Position numbers and translations under genes: made by a program. Positions 31,334-38,851 of a stretch of 38,851 nucleotides of DNA are shown in pieces (within the stretch, counting starts at the first letter, position 1; each line of letters starts with the position of its first letter). The notes under the pieces are model-generated. The model was not told where the DNA came from. It ran no database searches and saw nothing but the letters and a program-made list of their open reading frames with translations. The DNA is taken from positions 1 through 38,851 of the forward strand of contig CANETX010000005.1 of NCBI GenBank assembly GCA_947441435.1, given 5' to 3'. Source of the DNA: Planctomycetaceae bacterium. GTDB lineage: Bacteria; Planctomycetota; Phycisphaerae; Phycisphaerales; SM1A02.

Positions 31334-32229
31334 TTGGTGGGCGGTGCCTTTGCGGGTGGCACAGCGGCGCCCGATGCGGGAGTTGGCGACGGTGATGGGG
31401 TCGCGGGCTTGGCCGACCGCGCATCAACGAGTGCCTTGATTTCCTTGGGCAAGTCGAAGGTCCCTGGCGCGATCGGCGCGAAGTCGATCGAGGTGATCGT
31501 GACGCGCTGCAGCTGGCCCATCGTCGAGTTCTCCTGCACGGAGGCGAGGGTGCGTCCCGAGAAGGTCTTGAAGTCCTTGAAGACGGTGGAGACATCCATT
31601 CGGCCGAACCCAGTCTCGACGGAGTCTTCCGAACCGATGAGATGGCCCGATTCGACGCTGTAGTACTTGGTGGTGCCTCCCGATGCCTTGGTGAACTTCA
31701 GCTTGTAGGAGGGGGTTCCCCTGAACGCAACCTCCCCGACGACCTCGACGGTGTCGTAGTCGAGCGCCGGGTCAAGTTCCGACTCGATGCTGGCGTCGCG
31801 GGCGACTGGCGCCAACTCCGCGTCCGTCATGAGAGCGGGGCCGCGCATGGGGTCGATTGACCAGCCGATGGACTTGTTGACTCCCTGCATGATCTTGCCG
31901 AAGCCGGGAATCTCCGTCTCGACGAGCATGTAGTCGGGTGACACCGTGCGTGTGACAATCGTGCCCGACAACTTCTGCGCGGGCATCTCGATGGTGCCGA
32001 CCTGCAAGCGCGAGGTTTGCTGACGGAGGAGATCCGCCCCGCCCGCGGCTGCGATGGCATGTGCGAAGATCTCCTTCGCCGATGGGAGCGCTTTCGCGGG
32101 GGCGGTGCCGGTCGGTGCGGCGGCGGGGGCGGCGGCGGGGGCCTGCGCCAACGAGGCCTGCACGCAGAGAAGCGTGGCGAGGGTCACGCAGATGATCTGC
32201 CCATGTCGGAGGGAATTCGTGGGTGTCAT
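31330..32229 (-). CDS. Periplasmic LolA-like protein
   Basis: A 299-residue exported protein. It has a signal peptide (IICVTLATLLCVQASLAQA), an Ala/Pro/Thr linker and then a domain from about residue 50 with the pattern of LolA/LolB-like or outer-membrane lipoprotein-sorting proteins. Examples are QTSRLQVGTIEMPAQKLSG, SPDYMLVETEIPGFGKIMQG, YKLKFTKASGGTTKYYSVE and FKDFKTFSGRTLAS. Such half-barrels carry lipids or lipid-anchored cargo across the periplasm. The C-terminus is Pro/Ala-rich. ATG 32229 overlaps the S41 peptidase stop, and its own stop overlaps the ABC ATPase start. The position suggests a periplasmic partner for the ABC-2 exporter. Confidence 0.75.
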   Translation of the reverse strand: MTPTNSLRHGQIICVTLATLLCVQASLAQAPAAAPAAAPTGTAPAKALPSAKEIFAHAIAAAGGADLLRQQTSRLQVGTIEMPAQKLSGTIVTRTVSPDYMLVETEIPGFGKIMQGVNKSIGWSIDPMRGPALMTDAELAPVARDASIESELDPALDYDTVEVVGEVAFRGTPSYKLKFTKASGGTTKYYSVESGHLIGSEDSVETGFGRMDVSTVFKDFKTFSGRTLASVQENSTMGQLQRVTITSIDFAPIAPGTFDLPKEIKALVDARSAKPATPSPSPTPASGAAVPPAKAPPTK

Positions 32230-33587
32230 TGAGTGGGTTTCCTTCGGTGTTGCTCGATCCACGCGAGGGCATCGCGCAGTTCTGGGTCGGGTGAAGCAGT
32301 GTAATCCGCGCGCGCGGGAGCGGATCCCACGGACTGCGAGACGCCTGCCCCCTCGACGGAGACTCCCGACGGAGTGCGAAAGTCTCCGATGGCGTGGAGG
32401 AGGACATCACCATTCTTGAGCGTGTGCGTCGTCGCGGGAAGGGCAGCCCCAGCGGAAGTCCTGCCGAAGCACTCGGCGCGCTTTGCGTCGACGAGACCTG
32501 CCGCGAAAATCTCCGAGGTGCTTCCGGTGTGCGCATCGATGAGGAGAGCGAGCGGTCCACCGAATGTGCCGACGGTGTTCCCGGTCCGATCAACGATCCG
32601 CGGATTGGTCTTGAAGCTGAGTTCCGAATCGCGGGTGCGCATCGTTCCGAGCGAAGTGGGCTCAGCAAGAAAGTGGCCCGCGACTCCGGTGGCCATGAAC
32701 CCGAGGCCGCCGGGATTTCCGCGGAGGTCGATCACAATTCCGTCCGCGCCGCGGAATCCAAAGAGGGCATCGTCGATCCGCGCAGCGAGTGGGGTCATCC
32801 AGACGGAGAAGCGGAGGTAGCCGATGCGGTCGCAGGCGGTGGGATCAAGTCCGAGCGCGGCGATCTCCGCTGTGGAGAGCCATTTCGATTCGAGGTCGGC
32901 AGGAAATGGCGGGAGATTGCCGAGCGTCACCGCCTCCCCCGGGGGATCCTCGAAGGTGAGATGCGTCGTGTGTGTGGCGCCGCCACTGTCGACGAAGGTG
33001 TAGGTCGGCGTCATCCCTGGACGGCCGCCGAGGAATCCGGCGAGCGCGCGTTCGCGGGAGAGCCGTTCGAGCGAAGTTCGCGGCTCGCCGAAGGGAACGA
33101 GGATTGCTCCGACGGAGTCCCCTTCGGACTGCGTGATCTCCCATCCCGTCTTGATCTGTGCAGCGGAGGCGGGGCTTCCCGGAGCGACGTGCGTGACGAT
33201 TGCTTGGCCGTCGATGATCTGCAGCGTCATTCCTGACCAACCGCCGCTCGCTTCAGCGGTACCGGACACCGCACTTGGGATGATCGCGAAGTGGCTCTCG
33301 CCAAGCGTCTCGATCATGTCGTCGAGCGTGGCGCGCAGTTCCGCGTCGTTGTGCGACTGAACCGCCTGCGCACGGAATCGCAGCCGCACATCGTTCCATG
33401 TGCCGAGATTGATGGAAGGGTCGGGGTGCGTATCGCGAATCACGACCCAGACTTGATCGAACACATCGCCATTCATCTCGGCGAGCGAGCCTTGCGGGGG
33501 GCTCTTGGGTGGTGTGGCTGCGGGGGGAGTGGTGCAACTCCAACCGAGGAGCGAGATGGCAAGGAACACAGGAAGCGCGCGAGTCAT
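32226..33587 (-). CDS. S41-family (tricorn-type) peptidase, exported
   Basis: A 453-residue exported peptidase. The N-terminus (ALPVFLAISLLGWSC, C18) looks like a lipoprotein signal with an imperfect lipobox. A helical domain carries H99 in TLGESHF. A PDZ segment follows (MTLQIIDGQAIVTHVAPGSPA), then the S41 core: IGYLRFSVW, GIVIDLRGNPGG and the nucleophile serine in HTGSTSEIF. The lysine used by CtpA-type enzymes is replaced (FGRTSAGA), so the Ser-His tricorn/IRBP-like mechanism is likely. ATG 33587 is chosen for the signal sequence; the frame is open further up. It heads a run of 4-base overlaps with the LolA-like and ABC genes, and is divergent from metH by 101 bases. Confidence 0.88.
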   Translation of the reverse strand: MTRALPVFLAISLLGWSCTTPPAATPPKSPPQGSLAEMNGDVFDQVWVVIRDTHPDPSINLGTWNDVRLRFRAQAVQSHNDAELRATLDDMIETLGESHFAIIPSAVSGTAEASGGWSGMTLQIIDGQAIVTHVAPGSPASAAQIKTGWEITQSEGDSVGAILVPFGEPRTSLERLSRERALAGFLGGRPGMTPTYTFVDSGGATHTTHLTFEDPPGEAVTLGNLPPFPADLESKWLSTAEIAALGLDPTACDRIGYLRFSVWMTPLAARIDDALFGFRGADGIVIDLRGNPGGLGFMATGVAGHFLAEPTSLGTMRTRDSELSFKTNPRIVDRTGNTVGTFGGPLALLIDAHTGSTSEIFAAGLVDAKRAECFGRTSAGAALPATTHTLKNGDVLLHAIGDFRTPSGVSVEGAGVSQSVGSAPARADYTASPDPELRDALAWIEQHRRKPTQ

Positions 33588-33633
33588 TGCCGAAGTATCG
33601 CAGAGCCTTGAAAAGTGGGGGGCGGGAATCCAT

Positions 33634-33653
33634 CCGTTCATGCGGATGAACGG
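33634..33653. promoter_or_regulatory. Palindrome between divergent S41 peptidase and metH genes
   Basis: CCGTTCAT and ATGAACGG form a perfect 8-bp inverted repeat around GCGG, in the only 101 bases shared by two divergent genes. Next to it is a G6-TT-C5 tract (33662-33674) that could fold just before the metH GTG. The size and symmetry suit a dimeric repressor site; no known operator is recognised. I see no complete sigma-70 promoter here. Confidence 0.45.
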
Positions 33654-33688
33654 TTGAATGAGGGGGGTTCCCCCGTTACGCTCCCCCT

Positions 33689-36600
33689 GTGGCAACGTTT
33701 CTCGGCGAACTTGATCGGCGCACGCTCCTCTTCGACGGGGCGATGGGGACCTCCATCCATGCCTGCGCCGATTGCCGCAGCGAGGACTGGCTCGGCCGCG
33801 AGAACTGCACGGACATTCTGGTGCGTTCGCGTCCGGACCTGATCGGGCGGATCCACGAAGGATTCCTTGCGGTTGGCGCGGATGTCGTCGAGACCGACAC
33901 CTTCGGTTCCAATCGACTCGTCGCAGCCGAGTTCGATGCAGAGATGGCCTCTTGGGCGCGGGAACTGAATGTGACCGCCGCCCGCATCGCGCGCGCGGCG
34001 TGCGATCGACACGCGACTCCGGGTCGCCCGCGATTCGTGGCGGGGTCAATGGGTCCGGGGACGAAACTCATCACGCTTGGGCAGACTTCGTGGGCGACGA
34101 TGCTCGCCTCCTACCGCGAACAGGCGTCGGGGCTGATCGAGGGCGGGGTCGATTGCCTCATCATCGAGACCTGCCAGGATCTCCTCCAGATCAAGTGTGC
34201 CGTCACGGCGTGTCTGGAGGCGATCGAACACGCGGGGAAGTCGGTGCGCGATATTCCTGTCCTCGTCTCCGTCACCATGGAGACGAGTGGAACAACTCTC
34301 GTCGGCTCAGACATGACAGCAGTCGTGAACGCGCTGCAACCCTTCCCGATCGCTTCGCTGGGGATCAACTGCGCGACCGGGCCGGTCGAGATGGCACCGC
34401 ATGTCGACTTCCTCTCCAAGCACTGGGACCGCCCGTTTTCGGTGATTCCCAACGCCGGACTGCCGATCCTCGTCGAGGGTCGCACGGAGTACCCGCTGCG
34501 TCCCGCTGACTTCACGATCGCCATGCGACGCTTCCTCGAGGAGAGCCGGGCCGAAATCGTCGGCGGATGCTGCGGCACGACGACTGCGCATATCGAGGCG
34601 CTGCGCGAAGCGGTCCCGCTGGCAACGCGAGCGTCGCGGCGGACCTCCCAGTCTCCTCCGCCGGGATGTTCGAGCCTCTACACCGCCACGGAGTTCCGGC
34701 AGGAGAGTTCGTTCCTGATCGTGGCCGAGCGCACCAACGCCAACGGATCGCGAAAGTTCAAGACCCTGCTCGATGCGGAAGATTGGGACGGCCTCGGCTC
34801 GATGGCCAAGGAGGAGGTGCGCGACGGATCGCACGTGCTCGATGTGTGCGTCGACTTCGTCGGTCGCAACGGCGTCACAGACATGGCGAACACGATCGCG
34901 AGGTTCGCAACGCAAGTGAACGCCCCCTTGATGATCGACTCGACGCAGGCGGATGTCCTGGAGGCCGGCCTGCAGGCGGCACCCGGGCGCTGCATCGTCA
35001 ACTCGATCAATCTCGAAGATGGCGAGGAGCGGATGAACCAGGTCTGCCCGCTGCTCAAGCGCTACGGGGCCGCGTGCGTCGCGCTGACGATCGATGAGGA
35101 CCCGCAGGCGGGGATGGCCAAGACCGCCGTGCGCAAACTGGCCATCGCCACGCGGATCCACGATCTCTTCACGCGGAAGTGGGGGCTCGACGAGTGCGAT
35201 CTCTTCTGGGATCCGCTCACCTTCACGATCGCCACCGGCAACGACGAGGATCGGCGACTCGGCCTCGAGACGCTTGAAGGGATCCGCCTCATTTCCGAGG
35301 CGTTCCCGCGCTGTGGCGTGATCCTCGGGCTCTCGAACATCTCGTTTGGCCTGAAGCCAACTGCTCGCGCCGTCCTCAACAGCGTCTTCCTCCATGAAGC
35401 GCGCTCGCGCGGACTGACCGCTGCGATCCTCCACGCCTCGAAGATCCTCCCCGAGGGGAAGATCCCCCGCGAACAGTGGGAGGCGGCGGAGTGGCTCATC
35501 TTCGATCGCCGCGGCGTCCAGCGCCCCGAAGGCAAGCCCGAGGAATTCGACCCGCTCCTGCACTTCATCTCTCTCTTCCCCGACGCTGCCGCAGGATCGG
35601 CTCCCGCAGCCGCTCCGCTTGCGTCGCTCTCCGTCGAAGATCGGCTGCAGCGGCACATCATCGATGGCGAACAGAAGGGGCTTGGCGAGACGCTCGACGA
35701 GGCGCTCACGATCTATCCGCCGCTCACGATCATCAACGATCACCTCCTCGCGGGAATGAAGGTGGTCGGCGAACTCTTCGGCGCGGGGTCCATGCAACTT
35801 CCCTTCGTCCTTCAGAGTGCGACAGTGATGAAGCGCGCCGTCTCGCACCTTGAACCGCACATGGCCAAGGCGGGAGTCGACGCCAAGCCCAAGGGAACAG
35901 TCGTCCTCGCGACCGTCCAGGGGGATGTCCACGACATCGGCAAGAACCTCGTCGACATCATCCTCTCGAACAACGGCTACAAAGTTCACAATCTGGGGAT
36001 CAAGCAGCCGCTGGCCAAGATCCTCGAGGCATGGCGCGAGACCGGCGCGGACGCCATCGGCATGAGCGGATTGCTCGTCAAGAGCGTGACGGTCATGGAA
36101 GAGAGCCTGCGCGAACTCAATCGGCAAGAGATCACCGTGCCCGTGATGCTTGGTGGTGCGGCGCTCACGCGGCACTACGCCGAAGGGCATCTGCGCAAGC
36201 TCTATCGGGGTCCTCTCTACTACGGTCGCGATGCGTTTGAGGGACTCGCGGTGTGCGATGCGCTGTCATCGGCGACGCTTGCGACACTCGACCGCGCGAT
36301 CGAAGCGCGCGAAGCCCGTCGTGCCGCCACCGAGGCGCGGTCGAAGGCAAGCGCACTTCGTCAGGGAGCGGCCTGCGGAACCGCCGGTACCGCCACCGCG
36401 TCGGATCCGCCGACTGCCGCTCCCGCCGTTCTGGTGCGCGACAATCCGATCCCCGATCCGCCCTTCTGGGGATCGCGCCTCGCCGAGCGCATCGACCTCG
36501 ACCTCCTCTATCCCTATGTGAACAAGATCGCGCTGTTCAGGGGGCAGTGGGGGTTCAAGCGCGGCGCGATGGATGACGCGGCGTACGCAGAGCTGCTGGC

Positions 36601-37243
36601 AACTGAGGTGGAGCCCGCGTTCGAACGGCTCAAGGTCGAGTGCCGTCGCGAGAAGATCCTCCGGCCTGCGGTTGTCTGGGGCTATTTCCCCTGCAACAGC
36701 GACGGCAACGATGTTGTCGTGTTCGATCCTGTCGACCAGCACCGCGAAGTCGAGCGATTCACCTTCCCGCGGCAGAAGAGCGGGCGAGGAATCGCGATCG
36801 CAGACTTCTACCTGCCGCTCGCGTCGGGCCGCCGCGATGTCTTCGCGCTCACCTGCGTCACCATGGGAACCGAGGCGTCCACCCGCGCGCGTGCCCTCTT
36901 CGAGCGCGACGAGTACACCGAGTACCTCTACCTCCACGGGATGGGCGTCGAGTGCGCTGAGGCGCTGGCCGAACTCTGGCACAAGCGCATCCGCGCCGAA
37001 CTTGGGTTCGCTCACGAGGACGATCCTTCCGTCGAGCGCCTGTTCCAGCAGCGATATCGAGGGAGTCGATTCTCCTTCGGATATCCCGCCTGCCCGGAGA
37101 TGGCCGATCAGGCCAAGCTCTTCGCGCTCCTTGAGCCCGGACGCATCGGCTGCACGCTCACGGAGAACTATCAGATCGACCCGGAGCAGTCGACGAGCGC
37201 CATCGTCGCACATCATCCGCAGGCCAAGTACTTTTCCGTCTGA
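33689..37243 (+). CDS. metH: Cobalamin-dependent methionine synthase
   Basis: A 1184-residue enzyme that moves the methyl group of methyltetrahydrofolate to homocysteine via B12. The modules are in normal order. The homocysteine domain (about 1-310) has LLFDGAMGT, cysteine 227 in NCATGP and GGCCGTT (about 290-296) as zinc ligands. The pterin domain begins about 340 (VAERTNANGSRKF). The B12 domain has DVHDIGKNL (about 747-755), whose histidine binds cobalt, and GMSGLLVKS. The C-terminal reactivation domain binds SAM (RFSFGYPACPEMADQ, about 1125). An Ala/Pro linker precedes it. GTG 33689 gives a full-length N-terminus; no close Shine-Dalgarno sequence is seen. The CrcB-like gene begins on the next base after the stop. 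Confidence 0.97.
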   Translation: MATFLGELDRRTLLFDGAMGTSIHACADCRSEDWLGRENCTDILVRSRPDLIGRIHEGFLAVGADVVETDTFGSNRLVAAEFDAEMASWARELNVTAARIARAACDRHATPGRPRFVAGSMGPGTKLITLGQTSWATMLASYREQASGLIEGGVDCLIIETCQDLLQIKCAVTACLEAIEHAGKSVRDIPVLVSVTMETSGTTLVGSDMTAVVNALQPFPIASLGINCATGPVEMAPHVDFLSKHWDRPFSVIPNAGLPILVEGRTEYPLRPADFTIAMRRFLEESRAEIVGGCCGTTTAHIEALREAVPLATRASRRTSQSPPPGCSSLYTATEFRQESSFLIVAERTNANGSRKFKTLLDAEDWDGLGSMAKEEVRDGSHVLDVCVDFVGRNGVTDMANTIARFATQVNAPLMIDSTQADVLEAGLQAAPGRCIVNSINLEDGEERMNQVCPLLKRYGAACVALTIDEDPQAGMAKTAVRKLAIATRIHDLFTRKWGLDECDLFWDPLTFTIATGNDEDRRLGLETLEGIRLISEAFPRCGVILGLSNISFGLKPTARAVLNSVFLHEARSRGLTAAILHASKILPEGKIPREQWEAAEWLIFDRRGVQRPEGKPEEFDPLLHFISLFPDAAAGSAPAAAPLASLSVEDRLQRHIIDGEQKGLGETLDEALTIYPPLTIINDHLLAGMKVVGELFGAGSMQLPFVLQSATVMKRAVSHLEPHMAKAGVDAKPKGTVVLATVQGDVHDIGKNLVDIILSNNGYKVHNLGIKQPLAKILEAWRETGADAIGMSGLLVKSVTVMEESLRELNRQEITVPVMLGGAALTRHYAEGHLRKLYRGPLYYGRDAFEGLAVCDALSSATLATLDRAIEAREARRAATEARSKASALRQGAACGTAGTATASDPPTAAPAVLVRDNPIPDPPFWGSRLAERIDLDLLYPYVNKIALFRGQWGFKRGAMDDAAYAELLATEVEPAFERLKVECRREKILRPAVVWGYFPCNSDGNDVVVFDPVDQHREVERFTFPRQKSGRGIAIADFYLPLASGRRDVFALTCVTMGTEASTRARALFERDEYTEYLYLHGMGVECAEALAELWHKRIRAELGFAHEDDPSVERLFQQRYRGSRFSFGYPACPEMADQAKLFALLEPGRIGCTLTENYQIDPEQSTSAIVAHHPQAKYFSV

Positions 37244-38071
37244 GTGGCGGACCTCTCAACCGAAAACCTGACTCTGCATCTCGTGCTGCTGGCCGCGATT
37301 GGCGGTGGCATCGGCTCTTGCGTGCGGGTCGTCGTCCGCGACGAGGTGGTGGCACGCGGGCACGCGAGTTGGCGTGCGACCCTTGCCGTCAACATCGTCG
37401 GTTGCGCCATCGCGATTCCGTGCATGGCCTTGGCGGTGGGCACGACCGAGTGGGCGCTCGTCGTCGCGGGGGCGCTAGGCGGGTTCACAACCTTCAGTGC
37501 ATTTGCCATCGAGACGCTCGCGATGTGGATGTCGAGGCGGCGCGCAGGCAACGGGCCGGCCGATGGCGGCGGCAAGTGGGCGGCCGCGCTTCCGGATCGG
37601 CGAGTGCCGCACTACCTGCGGGGATTCGCCCTCATCTTCGTCGGGGCGATGGTGGGCTGCGCCCTGCGGACATGGCTAGATCTTGCGGCCCTCGGATCGG
37701 GACAGCCGATGTGGACGGCAACACTCGTCGCCAATGTCGCGGGCAGCACGGTCGCGGGGATTGCGTTCCGATGGCTCCACGCGGTCGGTGCCGATGGTGC
37801 ACCGCTGCGATCGCCTCTCCATCGACTGCTCCTCGAGCGTGCGACGATCCTCGGGTTCGCAGGGGGGCTCACCTCGATGAGCGCACTGGCGACCGATCTC
37901 GTCGGCGCGGCACGATCAAGTGCGTGGCTCTTTGCGCTGATCGCGTGCGCAAACCTCGTCCTCGGCCTCGCGGGAGCCGCGCTTGGATGGTGGATCGCCG
38001 CGAGGGTGGCGAGGCACCGTCCGCCATGGGAGACTCTCCTCATCCCGCCGAGGAGCCGCAAACATGAGTGA
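37244..38071 (+). CDS. crcB: Fused two-domain CrcB/Fluc fluoride channel
   Basis: A 275-residue membrane protein with two CrcB/Fluc repeats. Repeat 1 has GGGIGSCVR, N50 in TLAVNIVG and GGFTTFSAF (79-87). Repeat 2 has VGAMVGCALR, N164 in TLVANVAG and GGLTSMSAL (207-215). Normal Fluc has four helices and works as an antiparallel dimer. Repeat 1 here has only three helices; the fourth is replaced by an Arg-rich polar linker (about 97-127). Repeat 2 has four. With seven helices and positive loops all on one side, the repeats should be antiparallel in one chain. Repeat 2 has lost the conserved phenylalanines. GTG 37244 follows the metH stop directly. The next gene overlaps its end by 8 bases. Confidence 0.85.
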   Translation: MADLSTENLTLHLVLLAAIGGGIGSCVRVVVRDEVVARGHASWRATLAVNIVGCAIAIPCMALAVGTTEWALVVAGALGGFTTFSAFAIETLAMWMSRRRAGNGPADGGGKWAAALPDRRVPHYLRGFALIFVGAMVGCALRTWLDLAALGSGQPMWTATLVANVAGSTVAGIAFRWLHAVGADGAPLRSPLHRLLLERATILGFAGGLTSMSALATDLVGAARSSAWLFALIACANLVLGLAGAALGWWIAARVARHRPPWETLLIPPRSRKHE

Positions 38072-38780
38072 CGCACCCGCCGCACGATCTCCCACCCATC
38101 TCCCGCAGATGACTGCGGCGCTCTTGCGCGCACCCTGGAAGGAGCGCCGCGACTCCTACGCCGAGGCGCATCTCTACGAAGATGTGCGGATCCGGGTCCA
38201 TCGGTCGCTCACATGGATGGAGAAGGCCGAGTCGCGAGGCGATGCCGACGCGGACACGGCACTCATCGAATGGTGGGCGGCGGCATCGGCTCTCTTCTCG
38301 CGGGTGAGCGCGGTCACGCAGCAGCCGCTCGCCGATCGCGAGGCTTCGCTCTCCTTCTCAAGGCAGATCGTGCAGTGGGATCGTGATGGCACTCTCACCT
38401 CTGTGCTGCACACGCTCGCGGGCGAGGCGATGGCGATGTGGAACGACCCGTATCTCACACGAGCGTTCGGGCTCGGCTTGAAGGCGGCCTTGGCGAGCGA
38501 GCAAGCGGGGGGATCAGAAACGCGCGCGCCGTCCGCGGCACCGTTGGCCGCACCTCCTGAGGATGGGGCACTGCGCCTCGCGGGAATCCTCGAACGCGCA
38601 GGTCTCACAGTCAGGCAGCTGACGCTCGGCGCGGCGAGTTACGGCGGTGCTCAAAACCGTGAAGCGGTCGCGCGTTCACGCCGAGCGCTCGCGGCGCTTC
38701 TGCCTGCGCTGCTGCAGGTCATCACCGAGCACGGCTATGTCGACGACTGGGGAACGCTCTGCTCGGCGCCGCGCGCCTGA
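38064..38780 (+). CDS. Hypothetical soluble protein
   Basis: A 238-residue protein without signal or membrane helix, mostly helical (LLRAPWKERRDSYAEAHLYED, ALIEWWAAASALFSRVS), with an Ala/Pro-rich linker near residue 155 and a second helical part (ALRLAGILERAGLTVRQL). I do not recognise the family. ATG 38064 overlaps the CrcB-like stop by 8 bases and is preceded by AGGAG (38051-38055) with 8-base spacing, so it is very likely a real gene translated with crcB and metH. The frame extends upstream to 37983 only as an overlap with crcB. A 39-nt palindrome follows 8 bases after its stop. Confidence 0.72.
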   Translation: MSDAPAARSPTHLPQMTAALLRAPWKERRDSYAEAHLYEDVRIRVHRSLTWMEKAESRGDADADTALIEWWAAASALFSRVSAVTQQPLADREASLSFSRQIVQWDRDGTLTSVLHTLAGEAMAMWNDPYLTRAFGLGLKAALASEQAGGSETRAPSAAPLAAPPEDGALRLAGILERAGLTVRQLTLGAASYGGAQNREAVARSRRALAALLPALLQVITEHGYVDDWGTLCSAPRA

Positions 38781-38788
38781 GCGCAGAT

Positions 38789-38827
38789 GTGTGGCCAAAC
38801 CGCCCTTGAAGGGACGTTTCGCCACAC
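38789..38827. terminator. 39-nt palindrome after the metH-crcB run
   Basis: GTGTGGC/GCCACAC, then AAAC/GTTT and CCCTT/AAGGG, pair with only small internal mismatches around a central G. It starts 8 bases after the last stop of the metH run, where a terminator is expected. It lacks a T-run, so it may instead be an mRNA-end stabiliser or a REP-like element. The window ends 24 bases later. Confidence 0.6.
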
Positions 38828-38851
38828 AATCGGGGTGAACTCTTGGGACTA

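Noticed and set aside
33588-33688. Cobalamin or SAM riboswitch before metH
   Set aside because: Only 101 bases separate the divergent genes, too short for a cobalamin riboswitch, and no B12-box or SAM-box pattern was seen.
34307-36190. Long open frame (over 600 codons) on the minus strand inside metH
   Set aside because: It is the complement of a clear metH frame, with no recognisable domain and highly charged sequence; GC-rich DNA leaves such frames open.
37200-37243. Fluoride riboswitch before the CrcB-like gene
   Set aside because: The gene starts on the base after the metH stop, so any riboswitch would have to lie inside metH coding sequence; no crcB motif fold was recognised.
1-38851. 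tRNA, rRNA, transposase, phage or CRISPR genes
   Set aside because: Looked for by eye on both strands; no tRNA cloverleaf, rRNA motif, integrase or transposase signature or repeat-spacer pattern was found.

Overview
The window is GC-rich, densely coded chromosomal DNA that reads like a member of the Planctomycetota, most likely the Phycisphaerae. The clues are a prepilin-like secreted protein with the H-X9-DG motif, an ECF sigma/anti-sigma pair, a ribosomal protein S21 with a long Gly/Arg tail, and many secreted or membrane proteins of unknown function. No rRNA, tRNA, CRISPR array, transposase or phage gene was seen. Most of the window is core chromosome; the clearest accessory-looking gene is an AbiEi/DUF559-type protein near 17.4-18.3 kb.

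Layout. 0-4.9 kb: a prepilin-like protein (-), an ECF sigma factor and its probable membrane anti-sigma factor (+), then an ABC-F ATPase (-). 4.9-10.3 kb (+): a tightly coupled run of a small membrane protein, a fold-type IV PLP enzyme and the replicative polymerase dnaE. 10.2-11.5 kb (-): a NYN/YacP-like nuclease and pdxH. 11.5-14.6 kb (+): two paralogous alpha/beta hydrolases with rpsU and rsfS between them. A 59-bp element carrying a promoter occurs before the first hydrolase and again before rpsU, and the first hydrolase has lost its stop codon and stays open across rpsU. 14.6-15.6 kb (-): trmB and a small double zinc-finger protein. 15.7-18.3 kb (+): an orphan hybrid-free histidine kinase and the AbiEi/DUF559 gene bracketed by two related palindromes. 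18.4-24.8 kb (-): a coupled run of two secreted proteins, an MFS permease, a GT-C-like membrane protein and a small protein. 25.1-33.6 kb (-): rpsA behind a run of MFS permease, HIT protein, ABC exporter (permease and ATPase), LolA-like protein and S41 peptidase. 33.7-38.8 kb (+): metH, a fused two-domain CrcB/Fluc protein and a small unknown protein.

How the genes work together. Translation is the strongest theme: S1, S21, the ribosome silencing factor RsfS, a YacP/Rae1-like nuclease, an ABC-F protein and TrmB are all here. Many neighbours overlap by the four bases ATGA, or nearly so, implying translational coupling. This is clearest in S41 peptidase - LolA-like - ABC ATPase - ABC permease, which may be one envelope export or quality-control unit.

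The most unusual items are (1) a single-chain CrcB/Fluc whose first half lacks the fourth membrane helix, which should make the two halves antiparallel; (2) the duplicated rpsU promoter with the stop-less hydrolase reading over rpsU; (3) the palindrome-flanked AbiEi/DUF559 gene; and (4) a 9-bp tandem repeat that lengthens the DnaE tail up to the pdxH stop codon. All functional calls come from reading motifs by eye; no database search was run.
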